DNA of 47,817 bases. It comes from Lachnoanaerobaculum orale. GTDB lineage: Bacteria > Bacillota > Clostridia > Lachnospirales > Lachnospiraceae. Position numbers and translations under genes: made by a program. The notes under the pieces are model-generated. The model did not search any database, was not told where the DNA came from, and was given only the letters and a program-made list of their open reading frames with translations. This document shows positions 20,379-29,284 of the stretch, one piece after another; the first letter of the stretch is position 1; every line of letters begins with the position of its first letter. Where the stretch lies: NCBI RefSeq assembly GCF_003862485.1, contig NZ_RRCM01000005.1, positions 1 to 47,817 on the forward strand, written 5' to 3'.

Positions 20379-21257
20379 TCACATAAGCTTACAACACTCA
20401 TTATACGACATCAAAATTTCGGAAATATTTTCTTTAGAACAGAGTATAACCTCTGTATCTACCTGAAGAAAATAGTATACAGCTTTACATTTATTGAAGA
20501 ATTTTCTATCTACAGTAAATAACTTATCTGCTTTTGTTGCATATATTGCATGTGAAACATCATGAATTCCTGAAATCGTTGTATCCTCTTTTTTTTCTGC
20601 ATTATAGCCATTTATATTTAGTATACGAAATAGTATCTCTATTATAAATTCTAATACCTTATGAGAATCCTTTATTTTAGAATACATCCCTGAGTATATC
20701 TTTAAATCTTCCGGTAAGTCTTTATCTACACCGCACAATTTAAAAACCGAATTTTCATACCTGTTATTATGTTTTTTTATAATATCTTTCATATTAGTAT
20801 TTAATTGACTTATTGCATTAACCATATCCTCATACTCCCAAATTTTGTCAAATTCAATATTAGAGATATTTTGATATTTTTTCTCTTTATCACAAAGTTC
20901 TTTGTAATGCTCTTTGTCTACTTTATACTTATGTTTACCATCAATCTCTATCCTTTGAGTTGTATCATATTTTACTATACGTTCATAGCAAATAAAAGGC
21001 GATTCTTTTTTAATTATTATACTTGTCATAGATGGCAAATACTCCATATCATTAGTAAATTTAGAAATTTGCGAAAGAATATTTTTTTTATTTTCTAAAT
21101 AATTACTATCCCCTTTTTTTAATGCCTTATAAACTTCTTCAATATGGGCTGGGCTATAACAAAAGTTCACAGACTTTTTTAATAAGTCTACTGCTGAAAC
21201 TATTGATTTATCTATTAATGAGTAAATATAAATATTATGATCCAGATAAAAATCCAT
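20379..21257 (-). CDS. PIN-like nuclease-domain protein, cargo partner of the helicase
   Basis: A 292-aa protein. The N-terminus MDFYLDHNIYIYSLI has the Asp-x-Asn pattern opening a PIN-like fold. The C-terminal part GIHDVSHAIYATKADKLFTVDRKFF (about residues 227-251) supplies further acidic residues in the expected HDxxHAxxA...FTxD arrangement, so metal-dependent RNase/DNase activity is plausible. The middle (about 85-200) is a charged helical insertion. It is longer than VapC toxins and has no antitoxin next to it. AAGGAG precedes the ATG. It lies upstream of the helicase-nuclease gene on the same strand. Domain assignment is by pattern only. Confidence 0.62.
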   Translation of the reverse strand: MDFYLDHNIYIYSLIDKSIVSAVDLLKKSVNFCYSPAHIEEVYKALKKGDSNYLENKKNILSQISKFTNDMEYLPSMTSIIIKKESPFICYERIVKYDTTQRIEIDGKHKYKVDKEHYKELCDKEKKYQNISNIEFDKIWEYEDMVNAISQLNTNMKDIIKKHNNRYENSVFKLCGVDKDLPEDLKIYSGMYSKIKDSHKVLEFIIEILFRILNINGYNAEKKEDTTISGIHDVSHAIYATKADKLFTVDRKFFNKCKAVYYFLQVDTEVILCSKENISEILMSYNECCKLM

Positions 21258-21288
21258 AATAAATCTCCTTTTAATTTGATGTTTCTTA

Positions 21289-21306
21289 TAGATAATAGCT
21301 TATCTA
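21289..21306. promoter_or_regulatory. Perfect 7-4-7 inverted repeat upstream of the PIN-like gene
   Basis: TAGATAA-TAGC-TTATCTA lies about 32 bases before the start codon, overlapping the region where a promoter would sit. It has the same 7-4-7 geometry as the repeat before the helicase but a different sequence. Candidate operator. Confidence 0.4.
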
Positions 21307-21389
21307 TGATTAGTAAATACTTTTATATTTGTATCTATAAATATCATACTATATATGAATAAAAAATGCACTATATTCTTTATCCTTTT

Positions 21390-22265
21390 CTACTCATCAT
21401 CATCTTCCTCATAAGCATCTATTGCCATATCATCAACTTCTTCCTGCTCCGTTTCCTCTTGTATTTCTTCCGGTTCTTCTATATTATCCTCGCTTTCATA
21501 ATCATCCTCAAGTTCATTATAGTCTTCATCCTCACTTTCTTCCTGTTTTTTCTTATAAATCTTAAAATAATATCCTGCTCCGGCAACTGCCATAACAAGC
21601 AATCCTAAAAATATATAAAGTCCTCCTCCTTTACCTTCTTCCTTCTTTTTAGGCTCTTCCTTTACCGGTTCTTCTTTTGTTACTTTTGTTGGTGGCGGTA
21701 CCTCTTCTATCTTTTTTACTTCCTCTTTAGGTTTTTCTTTTGCTTCAACCATATTTAATAAATCATCTTCGCTTACTTCTGTAAGCAGCATGACATTTTG
21801 TCCTTCTTCATCATAATTAATGATTAGATGAAAGGTCTTTCCGGACTTTGTTTTAAATGTAATGAACTGTCTGGCATCGGCAAAATATTTACCACTTTCA
21901 TCCCCCGTATTTTCTCCATGATAAATAGGATAGCTTTGATTAGCATTATTTACATTTTCTATAAGATCCGCCTTGGCACTGCCCTCTGCTGTAGGAATAC
22001 CTTTATTTATACCATCACTTTGGCTACCTAACTGATTATCACTTGGAGGCTCTTTTGCATCCAGTTTATTCGGAAAGCGTACTTCCCTTTCTTCTTTATT
22101 ATCTTTACTTGCTGTTTCCTTAATTGCCTCAGTTTCTATTTCACTTTCATTAACCTGTGCAAAAATATATGTAGGGTAAACATTCCCTATAATAAACATC
22201 ACAAGTAGGCAAATAACTCCTACCAATCTTTTCACCCTGTTCTTTTTAGATTTCATTTCCTTCAT
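21390..22265 (-). CDS. DUF4366 (CD1107-family) mobile-element membrane protein
   Basis: A 291-aa surface protein of the ICE transfer module. It has an N-terminal signal/anchor (about 12-32, LVGVICLLVMFIIGN), a soluble extracellular region with the conserved segment GKYFADARQFITFKTKSGKTFHLIIN split over about 125-150, a Pro/Glu/Lys-rich stretch (about 175-215), a transmembrane helix (about 217-237, YIFLGLLVMAVAGAGYYF) and a highly acidic cytoplasmic tail. The start ATG has GGAGG six bases upstream and overlaps the end of the DUF4315 gene. Its role is presumed to be in the cell-envelope part of the conjugation channel. Confidence 0.85.
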   Translation of the reverse strand: MKEMKSKKNRVKRLVGVICLLVMFIIGNVYPTYIFAQVNESEIETEAIKETASKDNKEEREVRFPNKLDAKEPPSDNQLGSQSDGINKGIPTAEGSAKADLIENVNNANQSYPIYHGENTGDESGKYFADARQFITFKTKSGKTFHLIINYDEEGQNVMLLTEVSEDDLLNMVEAKEKPKEEVKKIEEVPPPTKVTKEEPVKEEPKKKEEGKGGGLYIFLGLLVMAVAGAGYYFKIYKKKQEESEDEDYNELEDDYESEDNIEEPEEIQEETEQEEVDDMAIDAYEEDDDE

Positions 22266-22542
22266 TTGTATCCTCCATGATTTTTTCTCTGTTTTCCTCT
22301 ACTCCTTTAGAATTTTCCGGCTCTTTCATTTTCTTTTCACTTTGCCTTTCCTTTTTGTAATTTCTCATCATTTCTAAAAACTCATCAAGTGAAATATCAA
22401 TGCTTCTATATTCTTTTAGAACCTCGACTTGCTCCATTTCCTCCTGCTCTTCTTTAAGTATTTCCTGCCTCAGCCTAAGTTCTTCTATTTTTTCTTCTAT
22501 TGCCTTTTGATTTTCGATATTCTTTTGATACTTTTTATTCAA
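22246..22542 (-). CDS. DUF4315-family small coiled-coil protein
   Basis: A 98-aa protein. TTG at 22542 is chosen as start because AGGAGG lies six bases upstream; an in-frame ATG at 22578 has no such site. Residues 1-45 form a Lys/Glu coiled coil (KAIEEKIEELRLRQEIL), followed by the family's conserved helix here reading SIDISLDEFLEMMRNY. The gene lies between the NlpC/P60 hydrolase and DUF4366, overlapping both, which is the usual ICE order. Function unknown; the context implies the transfer apparatus. Confidence 0.75.
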   Translation of the reverse strand: MNKKYQKNIENQKAIEEKIEELRLRQEILKEEQEEMEQVEVLKEYRSIDISLDEFLEMMRNYKKERQSEKKMKEPENSKGVEENREKIMEDTNEGNEI

Positions 22543-22555
22543 CTTCTTCCTCCTG

Positions 22556-24994
22556 TTATTTAACTCTACCGAAACCATAGAAATGTTCTATCCAGTAAGG
22601 TGTATTTATACTTACAAAACGAATAGGATTGCCTGCATGTATCATCATTCCGTCTCCTGCATAGATACCTACATGGGATATCGGACTATTGCTGTTATAA
22701 GTGTTTTTAAAGAAGATAATATCCCCCGCCTTTGCTTCACTTGGAGATACAGGATTACAATAAGTTTTATAAATCCCCCAAGCAGTGGTTCTTGGCATAT
22801 TTTTAACTCCTGAATGCGTAAAACTCCAGCATACAAAGGACGAACAATCAAAGTTATTCGGTCCGTTTGCTCCAAATACATATTTTTTACCTATATGTTT
22901 CTCCGCTTCGTTAAACAATGCCTTAACCGTTACATCATCAAAGGCAATTCCCGGATTTGAAAAGTCGGGATTGTTTATAATCTCTGATAAGTTCCCGTTA
23001 CCACTTCCAAAAACAAGCTCCATATTACCTTTACTTGAAAGCAGTGCTTCATAGTGGGCTAAATTGTTGGGATAAGAATTAAATACTTCTCTTATGATAT
23101 CGTCCATTTCTCTTTTTTCTAAGTTTACAATGAGTTTTTTATATTCATAAGCTTCTTCATGGCTTTCTGTCTGCTCATTCCCTGCTTCATCAATATAGCT
23201 TGATGTAACGGTTTTATATCTGATTTCAATTTCTTCATTATAGGTCAATGTATACATTTGATTAAACAGCTGTTGTATTTCTCCGGCTATTTCAGATATT
23301 TCTTTTACCACACCATAGCGGGAAGTGATGTATGAGAGCAACTCATGGACATTATGACTGATTTTTTCTTTCCCGTTTATTATATATTCATCATATCCCG
23401 GATGTGTCTCTTCTACGCTTTCCATTTCCTCTTGCAGTCCTTGCTCCAAGGAAGAAAATTCCTGATTGATATTCCTTAAGGTATCTTCTGAGGAAAGATA
23501 GGTTGTAGAAACGGTATCACTGATTGTTCCCGTTCCTATATCCATCACCATGCTTCCTACCTGAAAGAGCATAAAAAATGTCCCTACCACCAAAAGTATT
23601 AGGAACATTATCTTTTTACTTCTTTCTTTTATAAATTCTGCAAACCTTTTACTTCCCTTTGCTAAGGATTTTTTAAGCCCGTTCTTTATCCTTTCTTTGT
23701 ATTTCTTTTGAAGTTGCTTTTTATACTGCCTCCTTTTAAAAAACTGTCTTAACCTTGAAGTGTTTTGATACTCACTACTTTTCTTAAATTCTTCCATATT
23801 TTTCTTGAAAAACAGCTTTTTTTCCTGATTTTCAATATCTTTTTCAAGCCTTACTACCCTTTTTTGTCTTTTTGATGCCCTACCTTTTCCATGATTGTGG
23901 GCTTTTCTTGCAAGACTTTCTATGCCGTCTGTCGTCTTATGAGCGGCGCTGACACCGGCATTGTCCTCTTGTCCACTTTCAAGATACCTGTTTACCGCTC
24001 CTACTACAACTATTGCACTCTTAGAAGATATGCCGTCTTTACCTTTATTTTTAAGTTTCTTTTCAAAGCTTTGCTTTTTATGCTGAAGCTTTAAAATCTT
24101 CTTTTCCTGTTTTCTAAATTTATCATTGGCTTTTTTTGAATATTCTTTAGGCTTAGGCTTTGAATTATCCGCTATTTCTCCTTTATTATCGTTTTTTTCT
24201 TTTACACCATCATTTGTGTTTAGAGGTTTTTTCTTATTCTTAGTCCTTGTAAATTCTTCATCTTCAAAGTTACTTTTAAAATATTTCTTTGGACGATCTT
24301 TTAAGCTTAAATCTTCTTTGTCATGGTTTTCTTGCAAAATTTTCTTATATCTTTTCCTATTTGCTTTTACTTTATTTTTAGGCTTATCAGAATATGCGTT
24401 TACAGTTTTTTCTTTGTATCTTTGTTCCTTGGCTGATACCTTTTGTAAAGCTTTATCATCCCTAAAGCCCATATCACACTGATTAGAAGCTATATTTTTA
24501 TCCGTATCTTTAGATAATTCTTCATAGGTTTCTTTTTCTTTCTGATGAAATCTGCCTATCTGTTTTTGCCTGACCTTTTTATTCTTTTTTGGCTCAAGAA
24601 AAGATTTATTTTGACTTATCTTTCCCTTACCCGGTATCTCATAAGAATCCCTACCTTTATTTAAGTTATTTAAGTCCTTATATTTATCCTCTATATCCGT
24701 ATGATTTATAAATGTTTTCTTAGATGAAGATGTCTTTACTTCAGTCGGCATATCATCTTTAATAAGAACACCCTGATTTTGAACATCTTCTTTTTTATAA
24801 CCGGATTGACTTTCAGATAAAAAAGACTGTATCTCTTGATTTAAAGGCTTTTCTCTACTGTTTTTATACCTTATATTCTTTTTCTTTCTCAAGTTTTTTA
24901 CCTCACTTTCTGTCTTTCTTCCAAATCCTATATATTCTGTATTTATCTTGGATTCTGCATACTGCTTCTCACTTTTTATCTTTTCCCGTTTCAC
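22556..24994 (-). CDS. CD1108-family NlpC/P60 cell-wall hydrolase of the transfer apparatus
   Basis: An 812-aa VirB1-like protein. Residues 1-455 are cytoplasmic, very Lys-rich and low complexity. One membrane helix lies at about 460-482 (MFLILLVVGTFFMLFQ). After an extracellular stalk, the NlpC/P60 domain occupies about 695-812: FDCSSFVC with catalytic Cys near 715, ISHVGIYAGD with catalytic His near 771, and IHAGNP. It would cut peptidoglycan so that the channel can cross the wall. The GTG start overlaps the end of virB4 by the usual few bases and has no clear ribosome binding site, so the exact start is uncertain. Confidence 0.87.
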   Translation of the reverse strand: MKREKIKSEKQYAESKINTEYIGFGRKTESEVKNLRKKKNIRYKNSREKPLNQEIQSFLSESQSGYKKEDVQNQGVLIKDDMPTEVKTSSSKKTFINHTDIEDKYKDLNNLNKGRDSYEIPGKGKISQNKSFLEPKKNKKVRQKQIGRFHQKEKETYEELSKDTDKNIASNQCDMGFRDDKALQKVSAKEQRYKEKTVNAYSDKPKNKVKANRKRYKKILQENHDKEDLSLKDRPKKYFKSNFEDEEFTRTKNKKKPLNTNDGVKEKNDNKGEIADNSKPKPKEYSKKANDKFRKQEKKILKLQHKKQSFEKKLKNKGKDGISSKSAIVVVGAVNRYLESGQEDNAGVSAAHKTTDGIESLARKAHNHGKGRASKRQKRVVRLEKDIENQEKKLFFKKNMEEFKKSSEYQNTSRLRQFFKRRQYKKQLQKKYKERIKNGLKKSLAKGSKRFAEFIKERSKKIMFLILLVVGTFFMLFQVGSMVMDIGTGTISDTVSTTYLSSEDTLRNINQEFSSLEQGLQEEMESVEETHPGYDEYIINGKEKISHNVHELLSYITSRYGVVKEISEIAGEIQQLFNQMYTLTYNEEIEIRYKTVTSSYIDEAGNEQTESHEEAYEYKKLIVNLEKREMDDIIREVFNSYPNNLAHYEALLSSKGNMELVFGSGNGNLSEIINNPDFSNPGIAFDDVTVKALFNEAEKHIGKKYVFGANGPNNFDCSSFVCWSFTHSGVKNMPRTTAWGIYKTYCNPVSPSEAKAGDIIFFKNTYNSNSPISHVGIYAGDGMMIHAGNPIRFVSINTPYWIEHFYGFGRVK

Positions 24995-27446
24995 TTAATT
25001 TTGTAGTAATCAATGAATACAGTTTTGTATTTTTAGGGAACCGGTCTATAAAAGGTACAATGGTATTTCCATAGAATATTAAGCCTTCTCCCTCATTGGA
25101 ATTCGTTACATAGGAAAGCTGGTGCTTTGAAATATTAAGTTTCTTAGCCAGTGTATCTCTGTCCGTTCCCGCCTGATTAAGCATTAAAATAAAGTCGGTA
25201 TTATCAAAGATATTTTCAATCTCCGGACTTGCAAGAAGATCTTTAATATTCTGTGTTAAACCTGTAGGCATACCTCCCCATTTTCTAAAACGCTTCCAAA
25301 TCTCTATAGAATAGTTGGCTGTTTGCGGTTCTTTTAAAAGAAGGTGAAATTCATCAACAAAATATCTTGTTGCTTTTTTACTTGCCCTATTTATTGTTAC
25401 TCTGTTCCAAACCTGATCTTGTATTATTAACATTCCTATTTTTTTAAGCTGTTTTCCAAGTTCTTTAATGTCATAGCAAACCACCCTGTTGTTTGTATCT
25501 ACATTCGTTCTGTGATTAAATACATTAAGGCTTCCCTTTACATAGATCTCCATCTCTACCGCAAGTTTCTTTCCTATTTTCTCCTCCTGTTTTCTAAGAA
25601 GATTATATAAATCTTCCAGTATAGGCATATTTTCAGGTATCGGATTTTCAAAATAGGCTTTATAAAGAATTGGCAAGCACCTGTCAATAACTGAGATTTC
25701 TTCCGCACTTAACTTTTTCTCTCCAACCACAAGCTCAAAAAGGGACAGTATAAAATCAGATTTTAATGACAACGGATTATCTTCATCCGCATAGTCGGTG
25801 TTGATATCAAGGGGATTTATATAGTCTTTTGAAATCGGTGATATTTTAATAACCTGCCCTTTTAGGGCATTAACAAGAGGAGAATATTCAGCCTCAGGAT
25901 CTGCAATAATAATATCATCATCAGTAATCAGGAAAGCATTGGTAATCTCTCTCTTTGCCGCAAAAGATTTTCCGCTACCCGGTGTTCCAAGTATCAGCCC
26001 GTTCGGATTTTTAAGTTTCTTTCTGTCAGCCATGATAATATTTCGACTTAACGCATTTAAACCGTAATACAAACTTTCACCCTTAATAAAGAGTTCCTCC
26101 GTTGTAAATGGAATAAATATAGCCACCGAACTTGTAGTAAGTCCTCTTTCTATTTCCACCTCATTTATTCCAAGCGGAAGACTTGCAACAAGCCCCTGTT
26201 CCTGCCTGTAGTTTAAGTTTTTAATGTTACAGTTGTGCCTGTTTGCAATAGATTTTAATGTAAACACGGTATTCTCAAGCTTAGTCCTACTTTTACCTGT
26301 ACTCATAATAAGGATCGTTACTAAAAACATCTTTTCATCATGATTTTGAAGTTCAGAAAGTAAGTTCTTTGCCTCCGCACCATAAGTTACAAGATCACTT
26401 GGCAGTATGTCTATATCATATCCTGCTCTGATTGCTTTTTTATTTTCCTCAAGTTTCATCTTATCAAGATCTGTTATTTTTCTTTTTATATTTTTAATCG
26501 CTTCCATCCTGTCAACAGCTTTGATATGAAAGGTAACGATCATATTTTCTTCCACCTCTAAAAATTCTGAAAGCATTTCATCCTTTATATCCGATGCTAA
26601 AATCTGTAGAAAGTTTACTTCTGCAAATACTTCTCCCATCTTAAAATAGGTAGGCTTTGAAAAATTAAAGGAAGTCGGTACAATATATTCCTTTGTTGTA
26701 AGCCCGCTGTATTTCAAATCTTCAAAGTTAAAAATAAACCTGTCCTCAGGATTTAATATATCATGAATGACTTTTAAGCGTTCTTCTCCGTCAAGTACAT
26801 AGCCCTTTACACCCATCTGCCTAAAGTTATTTAATATATCCGATTCTATTCTCTCTAATCTGCTTTTTGCCTGTTTTAAATCCTCAGCTTTTATGGTAAA
26901 GGTTAAATACATATTTTTTGACAGTCCGTTATTTCCCTTGCTACTTTGATTTAGGAGCATTTGTCTGTATTCATTTCTTATCTCATTAAAATCATCCTCG
27001 GTTTCTTTGATATTAATAAGCTCTTTCCTTTCTTCATTCTCACCTATGCTGTTAATATAGTTAAACTCCACTTCCACACTTGAATCAAAGAAATTAAGAA
27101 AAGAAGAAAAGTCGGCAAATATCCCCTCCTGATCCTCTTCTTCCATAAGCCTATAATTAATATCAAAAAAGCGAATGGTTTTATTGTATTTATCCTTTTC
27201 AACCTGACAGATCCCGTCCTTTAACATTCTTTTATAGGGAATTGTATCCTGTACCGTTTCCTTTTTCTTAGACTTTATCAGAAAGGGAAACCATCCCTTT
27301 TTTATGAATGATTCCCCGTCTTTTTTATTGCCTGTATTCTTTCTGCTTAACTTTCTTAACTCGGATAATTCCTTATTGTTTTTCCTAAGCTCCATTTCAT
27401 CCCTTTGTATTCTTTGCTCTTGTTTTTTCTTCTTCTCCTTATTCAA
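24969..27446 (-). CDS. virB4: VirB4-like ATPase of the type IV secretion system
   Basis: An 825-aa conjugation ATPase (VirB4/TraE type). Walker A GTPGSGKSF is near residue 490 and Walker B YFVDEFHLLL near 700. An N-terminal basic coiled-coil tail precedes the conserved VirB4 N-domain. The start is set at TTG 27446, which has GGAGG seven bases upstream; an ATG at 27461 (5 codons earlier) contains the ribosome binding site itself. The gene overlaps PrgI upstream and the NlpC/P60 gene downstream. It powers assembly and substrate passage at the inner face of the membrane. Confidence 0.93.
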   Translation of the reverse strand: MNKEKKKKQEQRIQRDEMELRKNNKELSELRKLSRKNTGNKKDGESFIKKGWFPFLIKSKKKETVQDTIPYKRMLKDGICQVEKDKYNKTIRFFDINYRLMEEEDQEGIFADFSSFLNFFDSSVEVEFNYINSIGENEERKELINIKETEDDFNEIRNEYRQMLLNQSSKGNNGLSKNMYLTFTIKAEDLKQAKSRLERIESDILNNFRQMGVKGYVLDGEERLKVIHDILNPEDRFIFNFEDLKYSGLTTKEYIVPTSFNFSKPTYFKMGEVFAEVNFLQILASDIKDEMLSEFLEVEENMIVTFHIKAVDRMEAIKNIKRKITDLDKMKLEENKKAIRAGYDIDILPSDLVTYGAEAKNLLSELQNHDEKMFLVTILIMSTGKSRTKLENTVFTLKSIANRHNCNIKNLNYRQEQGLVASLPLGINEVEIERGLTTSSVAIFIPFTTEELFIKGESLYYGLNALSRNIIMADRKKLKNPNGLILGTPGSGKSFAAKREITNAFLITDDDIIIADPEAEYSPLVNALKGQVIKISPISKDYINPLDINTDYADEDNPLSLKSDFILSLFELVVGEKKLSAEEISVIDRCLPILYKAYFENPIPENMPILEDLYNLLRKQEEKIGKKLAVEMEIYVKGSLNVFNHRTNVDTNNRVVCYDIKELGKQLKKIGMLIIQDQVWNRVTINRASKKATRYFVDEFHLLLKEPQTANYSIEIWKRFRKWGGMPTGLTQNIKDLLASPEIENIFDNTDFILMLNQAGTDRDTLAKKLNISKHQLSYVTNSNEGEGLIFYGNTIVPFIDRFPKNTKLYSLITTKLSETGKDKK

Positions 27447-27828
27447 TTCTTCTCCTCCCATTACTCTTTAAGCCGGACTTATTTATAGTTATTTTATCTT
27501 TTATTTTATCTTTCTTATCAGTGTTATAAATGCTTTTTATCTTATATACCCTTATCTTTTCAGCCTTATGAAACCTTACTATATATGCCAAATGCTTTTC
27601 AAATGGCAGGTTATCTTTTTCATAAAGCGTTGCAAACAAAATCGGAAGTACTACTATACTCATCAGTATCATTGAAATATCCGTACTTAAAAAGTTTTTA
27701 CATAACAGATAAACAGGAAAACCTAATAATCCTGCTATACTAAAGCCGATCAGCTGCCTTTTAGTAAGGTTAAGGGCTACCTTTGTTTTTACTTTGCTAA
27801 GATCCTTCGGTACTTTTACATATGCCAT
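27439..27828 (-). CDS. PrgI-family membrane protein (VirB3-like)
   Basis: A 129-aa protein with the typical family opening MAYVKVPKDLSKVKTKV, followed by LNLTKRQLIGF and two membrane helices (about 27-45 and 51-70), then a conserved LPFEKHLAYIV segment. PrgI proteins take the VirB3 place next to VirB4 in Gram-positive conjugation systems. The gene overlaps its neighbours on both sides, which implies coupled translation with virB4. Confidence 0.88.
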   Translation of the reverse strand: MAYVKVPKDLSKVKTKVALNLTKRQLIGFSIAGLLGFPVYLLCKNFLSTDISMILMSIVVLPILFATLYEKDNLPFEKHLAYIVRFHKAEKIRVYKIKSIYNTDKKDKIKDKITINKSGLKSNGRRRIE

Positions 27829-28109
27829 AAACTTTTCTCCCTTGATTTTTCGCTATTTGAAAGCGCTTCTATATGTTCCCAAAGTGAGATGATCTCCTCT
27901 TTTATCTTCTGCAATTCTTCTGCAAGTTCGAAATCAGCTTTACATAAGATATTTTCATCATCTTTTATTTTTACAAAGTCAAAATCTTTATCTAAAGGTA
28001 CTGATATATCCTGCTTTTTCCTGCTTATGATCTTTCCAAGCAAAACCCCTATAAAAAGCATTACTCCTGCTCCTGATATTATTATCATTTTTTTATTTAA
28101 TATTTTCAT
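27816..28109 (-). CDS. Small membrane-anchored hypothetical protein, 97 aa
   Basis: Not recognised as a named family. It has an N-terminal membrane helix (residues about 7-27, KMIIISGAGVMLFIGVLLG) and then a charged helical cytoplasmic or external segment with predicted coiled coil (ELAEELQKIKEEIISLWEHI). GGGAGG lies five bases before the ATG. It overlaps the PrgI start, so it belongs to the secretion operon, between the VirB6-like gene and PrgI. Confidence 0.7.
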   Translation of the reverse strand: MKILNKKMIIISGAGVMLFIGVLLGKIISRKKQDISVPLDKDFDFVKIKDDENILCKADFELAEELQKIKEEIISLWEHIEALSNSEKSREKSLWHM

Positions 28110-28175
28110 TGCTACCTCCCGGTACTTATATTTTTACTTAAACCTACTGTTTTAATTTCATCATTTCAATCTTTT

Positions 28176-28200
28176 ACTTTTGCTCATTTTGAACAAAAGT
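28176..28200. repeat. Conserved-loop hairpin, copy 1
   Basis: ACTTTTG and CAAAAGT form a perfect 7-bp stem around the 11-base loop CTCATTTTGAA (+ strand reading). It begins four bases after the stop of the VirB6-like gene. The same loop with changed stem bases occurs at 29691-29721 and 29986-30016. Confidence 0.75.
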
Positions 28201-28203
28201 CAT

Positions 28204-29067
28204 CTAATGACTGTTAAGAATAGCCTTTGCTATACTTCCAGACTTCATCATCATTACTCCAAGTATCAGTCCGTATGCCAGCACCTTTAAAATACTTACA
28301 TGAATATCCGTAAAGTTTACGGTTTTTACAAGTACCGCATAGATCCCGAAAAAGATTAAAATAAACAGTCCTTGAAGTCCAAGTGCAAACAAACTTTTTA
28401 TATAATTTGTTCCTATACTGCTCCATTCCTTATTTCCCATTGTGGCAAAAGGAATAGCGGCTACGGAACAGTAAATATAAATTTCAATCATTCTTCCGTA
28501 TAAGATTACTGTAATTAAAACAGAAAGTATTGTTAAAGAGATTTTAACAAGTCCTGTCTCAAGTGAAATTCCGATGAGTGTTCCAACACTTTTCTCTTTT
28601 AGGGCATCAACCATAGCATCAAAATCTCCTGGTGCAATATTCGCACTGCTTCCCACAACTCCGGCTGCCTTTCCTACCATGTCCTGTGCAACATCAAAGA
28701 CCGCCATGGAAAACTCAAAGGCATGGGATACAAGCCATACAGCTACCCACATCTTGATGATGTATTTGAAAAACTCAAATGTATCCGTATCATGCATGGA
28801 GTTTTTTTGCATTACCACTTGAATTAATTCAATACAACAGATTGCTGTAAGGATTATTACTGCTATGGGTAAAACAACATTCTCATTGATTGATTTTATG
28901 AAGGCAAATACCTCCGAGTTCCATGAACTCGGAGTTTTGCCAACCTCTCCGGCAACTGTTCCCACTTTCTCATTAATATCTAAAAGCATTGCCGAGAGAT
29001 TATCCTTAATTACATCAATCATGATATTCTTGAAAAACTCATCTATTTTTCCAAATAAATCCAACAT
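28204..29067 (-). CDS. VirB6/TrbL-like polytopic channel protein
   Basis: A 287-aa protein with about six membrane helices (for example VVLPIAVIILTAICCIELI, about 66-84) and the family opening MLDLFGKIDEFFKN. VirB6-type proteins form the inner-membrane translocation pore. ATG 29067 is used because it falls on the stop of the Maff2 gene (TAAGATG), implying coupling; an upstream in-frame TTG would add seven residues without a ribosome binding site. A conserved-loop hairpin follows the gene at once. Confidence 0.85.
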   Translation of the reverse strand: MLDLFGKIDEFFKNIMIDVIKDNLSAMLLDINEKVGTVAGEVGKTPSSWNSEVFAFIKSINENVVLPIAVIILTAICCIELIQVVMQKNSMHDTDTFEFFKYIIKMWVAVWLVSHAFEFSMAVFDVAQDMVGKAAGVVGSSANIAPGDFDAMVDALKEKSVGTLIGISLETGLVKISLTILSVLITVILYGRMIEIYIYCSVAAIPFATMGNKEWSSIGTNYIKSLFALGLQGLFILIFFGIYAVLVKTVNFTDIHVSILKVLAYGLILGVMMMKSGSIAKAILNSH

Positions 29068-29068
29068 C

Positions 29069-29284
29069 TTAATTAAGTACAGTGGCAAGTAGCGGAATCA
29101 GTTTTAGCCCTATTAAAACTATTCCTCCCCCTGCCATAAGCTGCTTTATTCCCTGTGATTTCGCTCCGGGGTTGTCATTTCCATAACCTTCAAGCAGGTT
29201 TATGACTCCCCATGCTCCAAGTCCTGCCCCTATTGCTGTTACCAAAATCTTTAATACATCTACCGCCTGTGTAAAAAATGCCAT
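29069..29284 (-). CDS. Maff2-family mobile-element membrane protein
   Basis: A 71-aa protein with two hydrophobic helices (about 8-28 and 48-68) separated by a Gly/Asn-rich loop (LLEGYGNDNPGAKSQ). It is characteristic of Tn1549/CTn-type ICEs. The size and topology resemble VirB2/TrbC pilin-type subunits, so a role in the channel or surface filament is inferred. GAGGAGG precedes the ATG, and the start overlaps the ssb stop (TAATG). Confidence 0.9.
   Translation of the reverse strand: MAFFTQAVDVLKILVTAIGAGLGAWGVINLLEGYGNDNPGAKSQGIKQLMAGGGIVLIGLKLIPLLATVLN

Noticed and set aside
20379-21257. PIN-like gene as a VapC toxin of a toxin-antitoxin pair
   Set aside because: At 292 aa it is twice the usual VapC length, and no small DNA-binding antitoxin precedes it.
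21390-22265. DUF4366 protein as an adhesin
   Set aside because: The signal, single C-terminal membrane helix, acidic tail and position beside DUF4315 and the NlpC/P60 gene fit the ICE transfer family instead.
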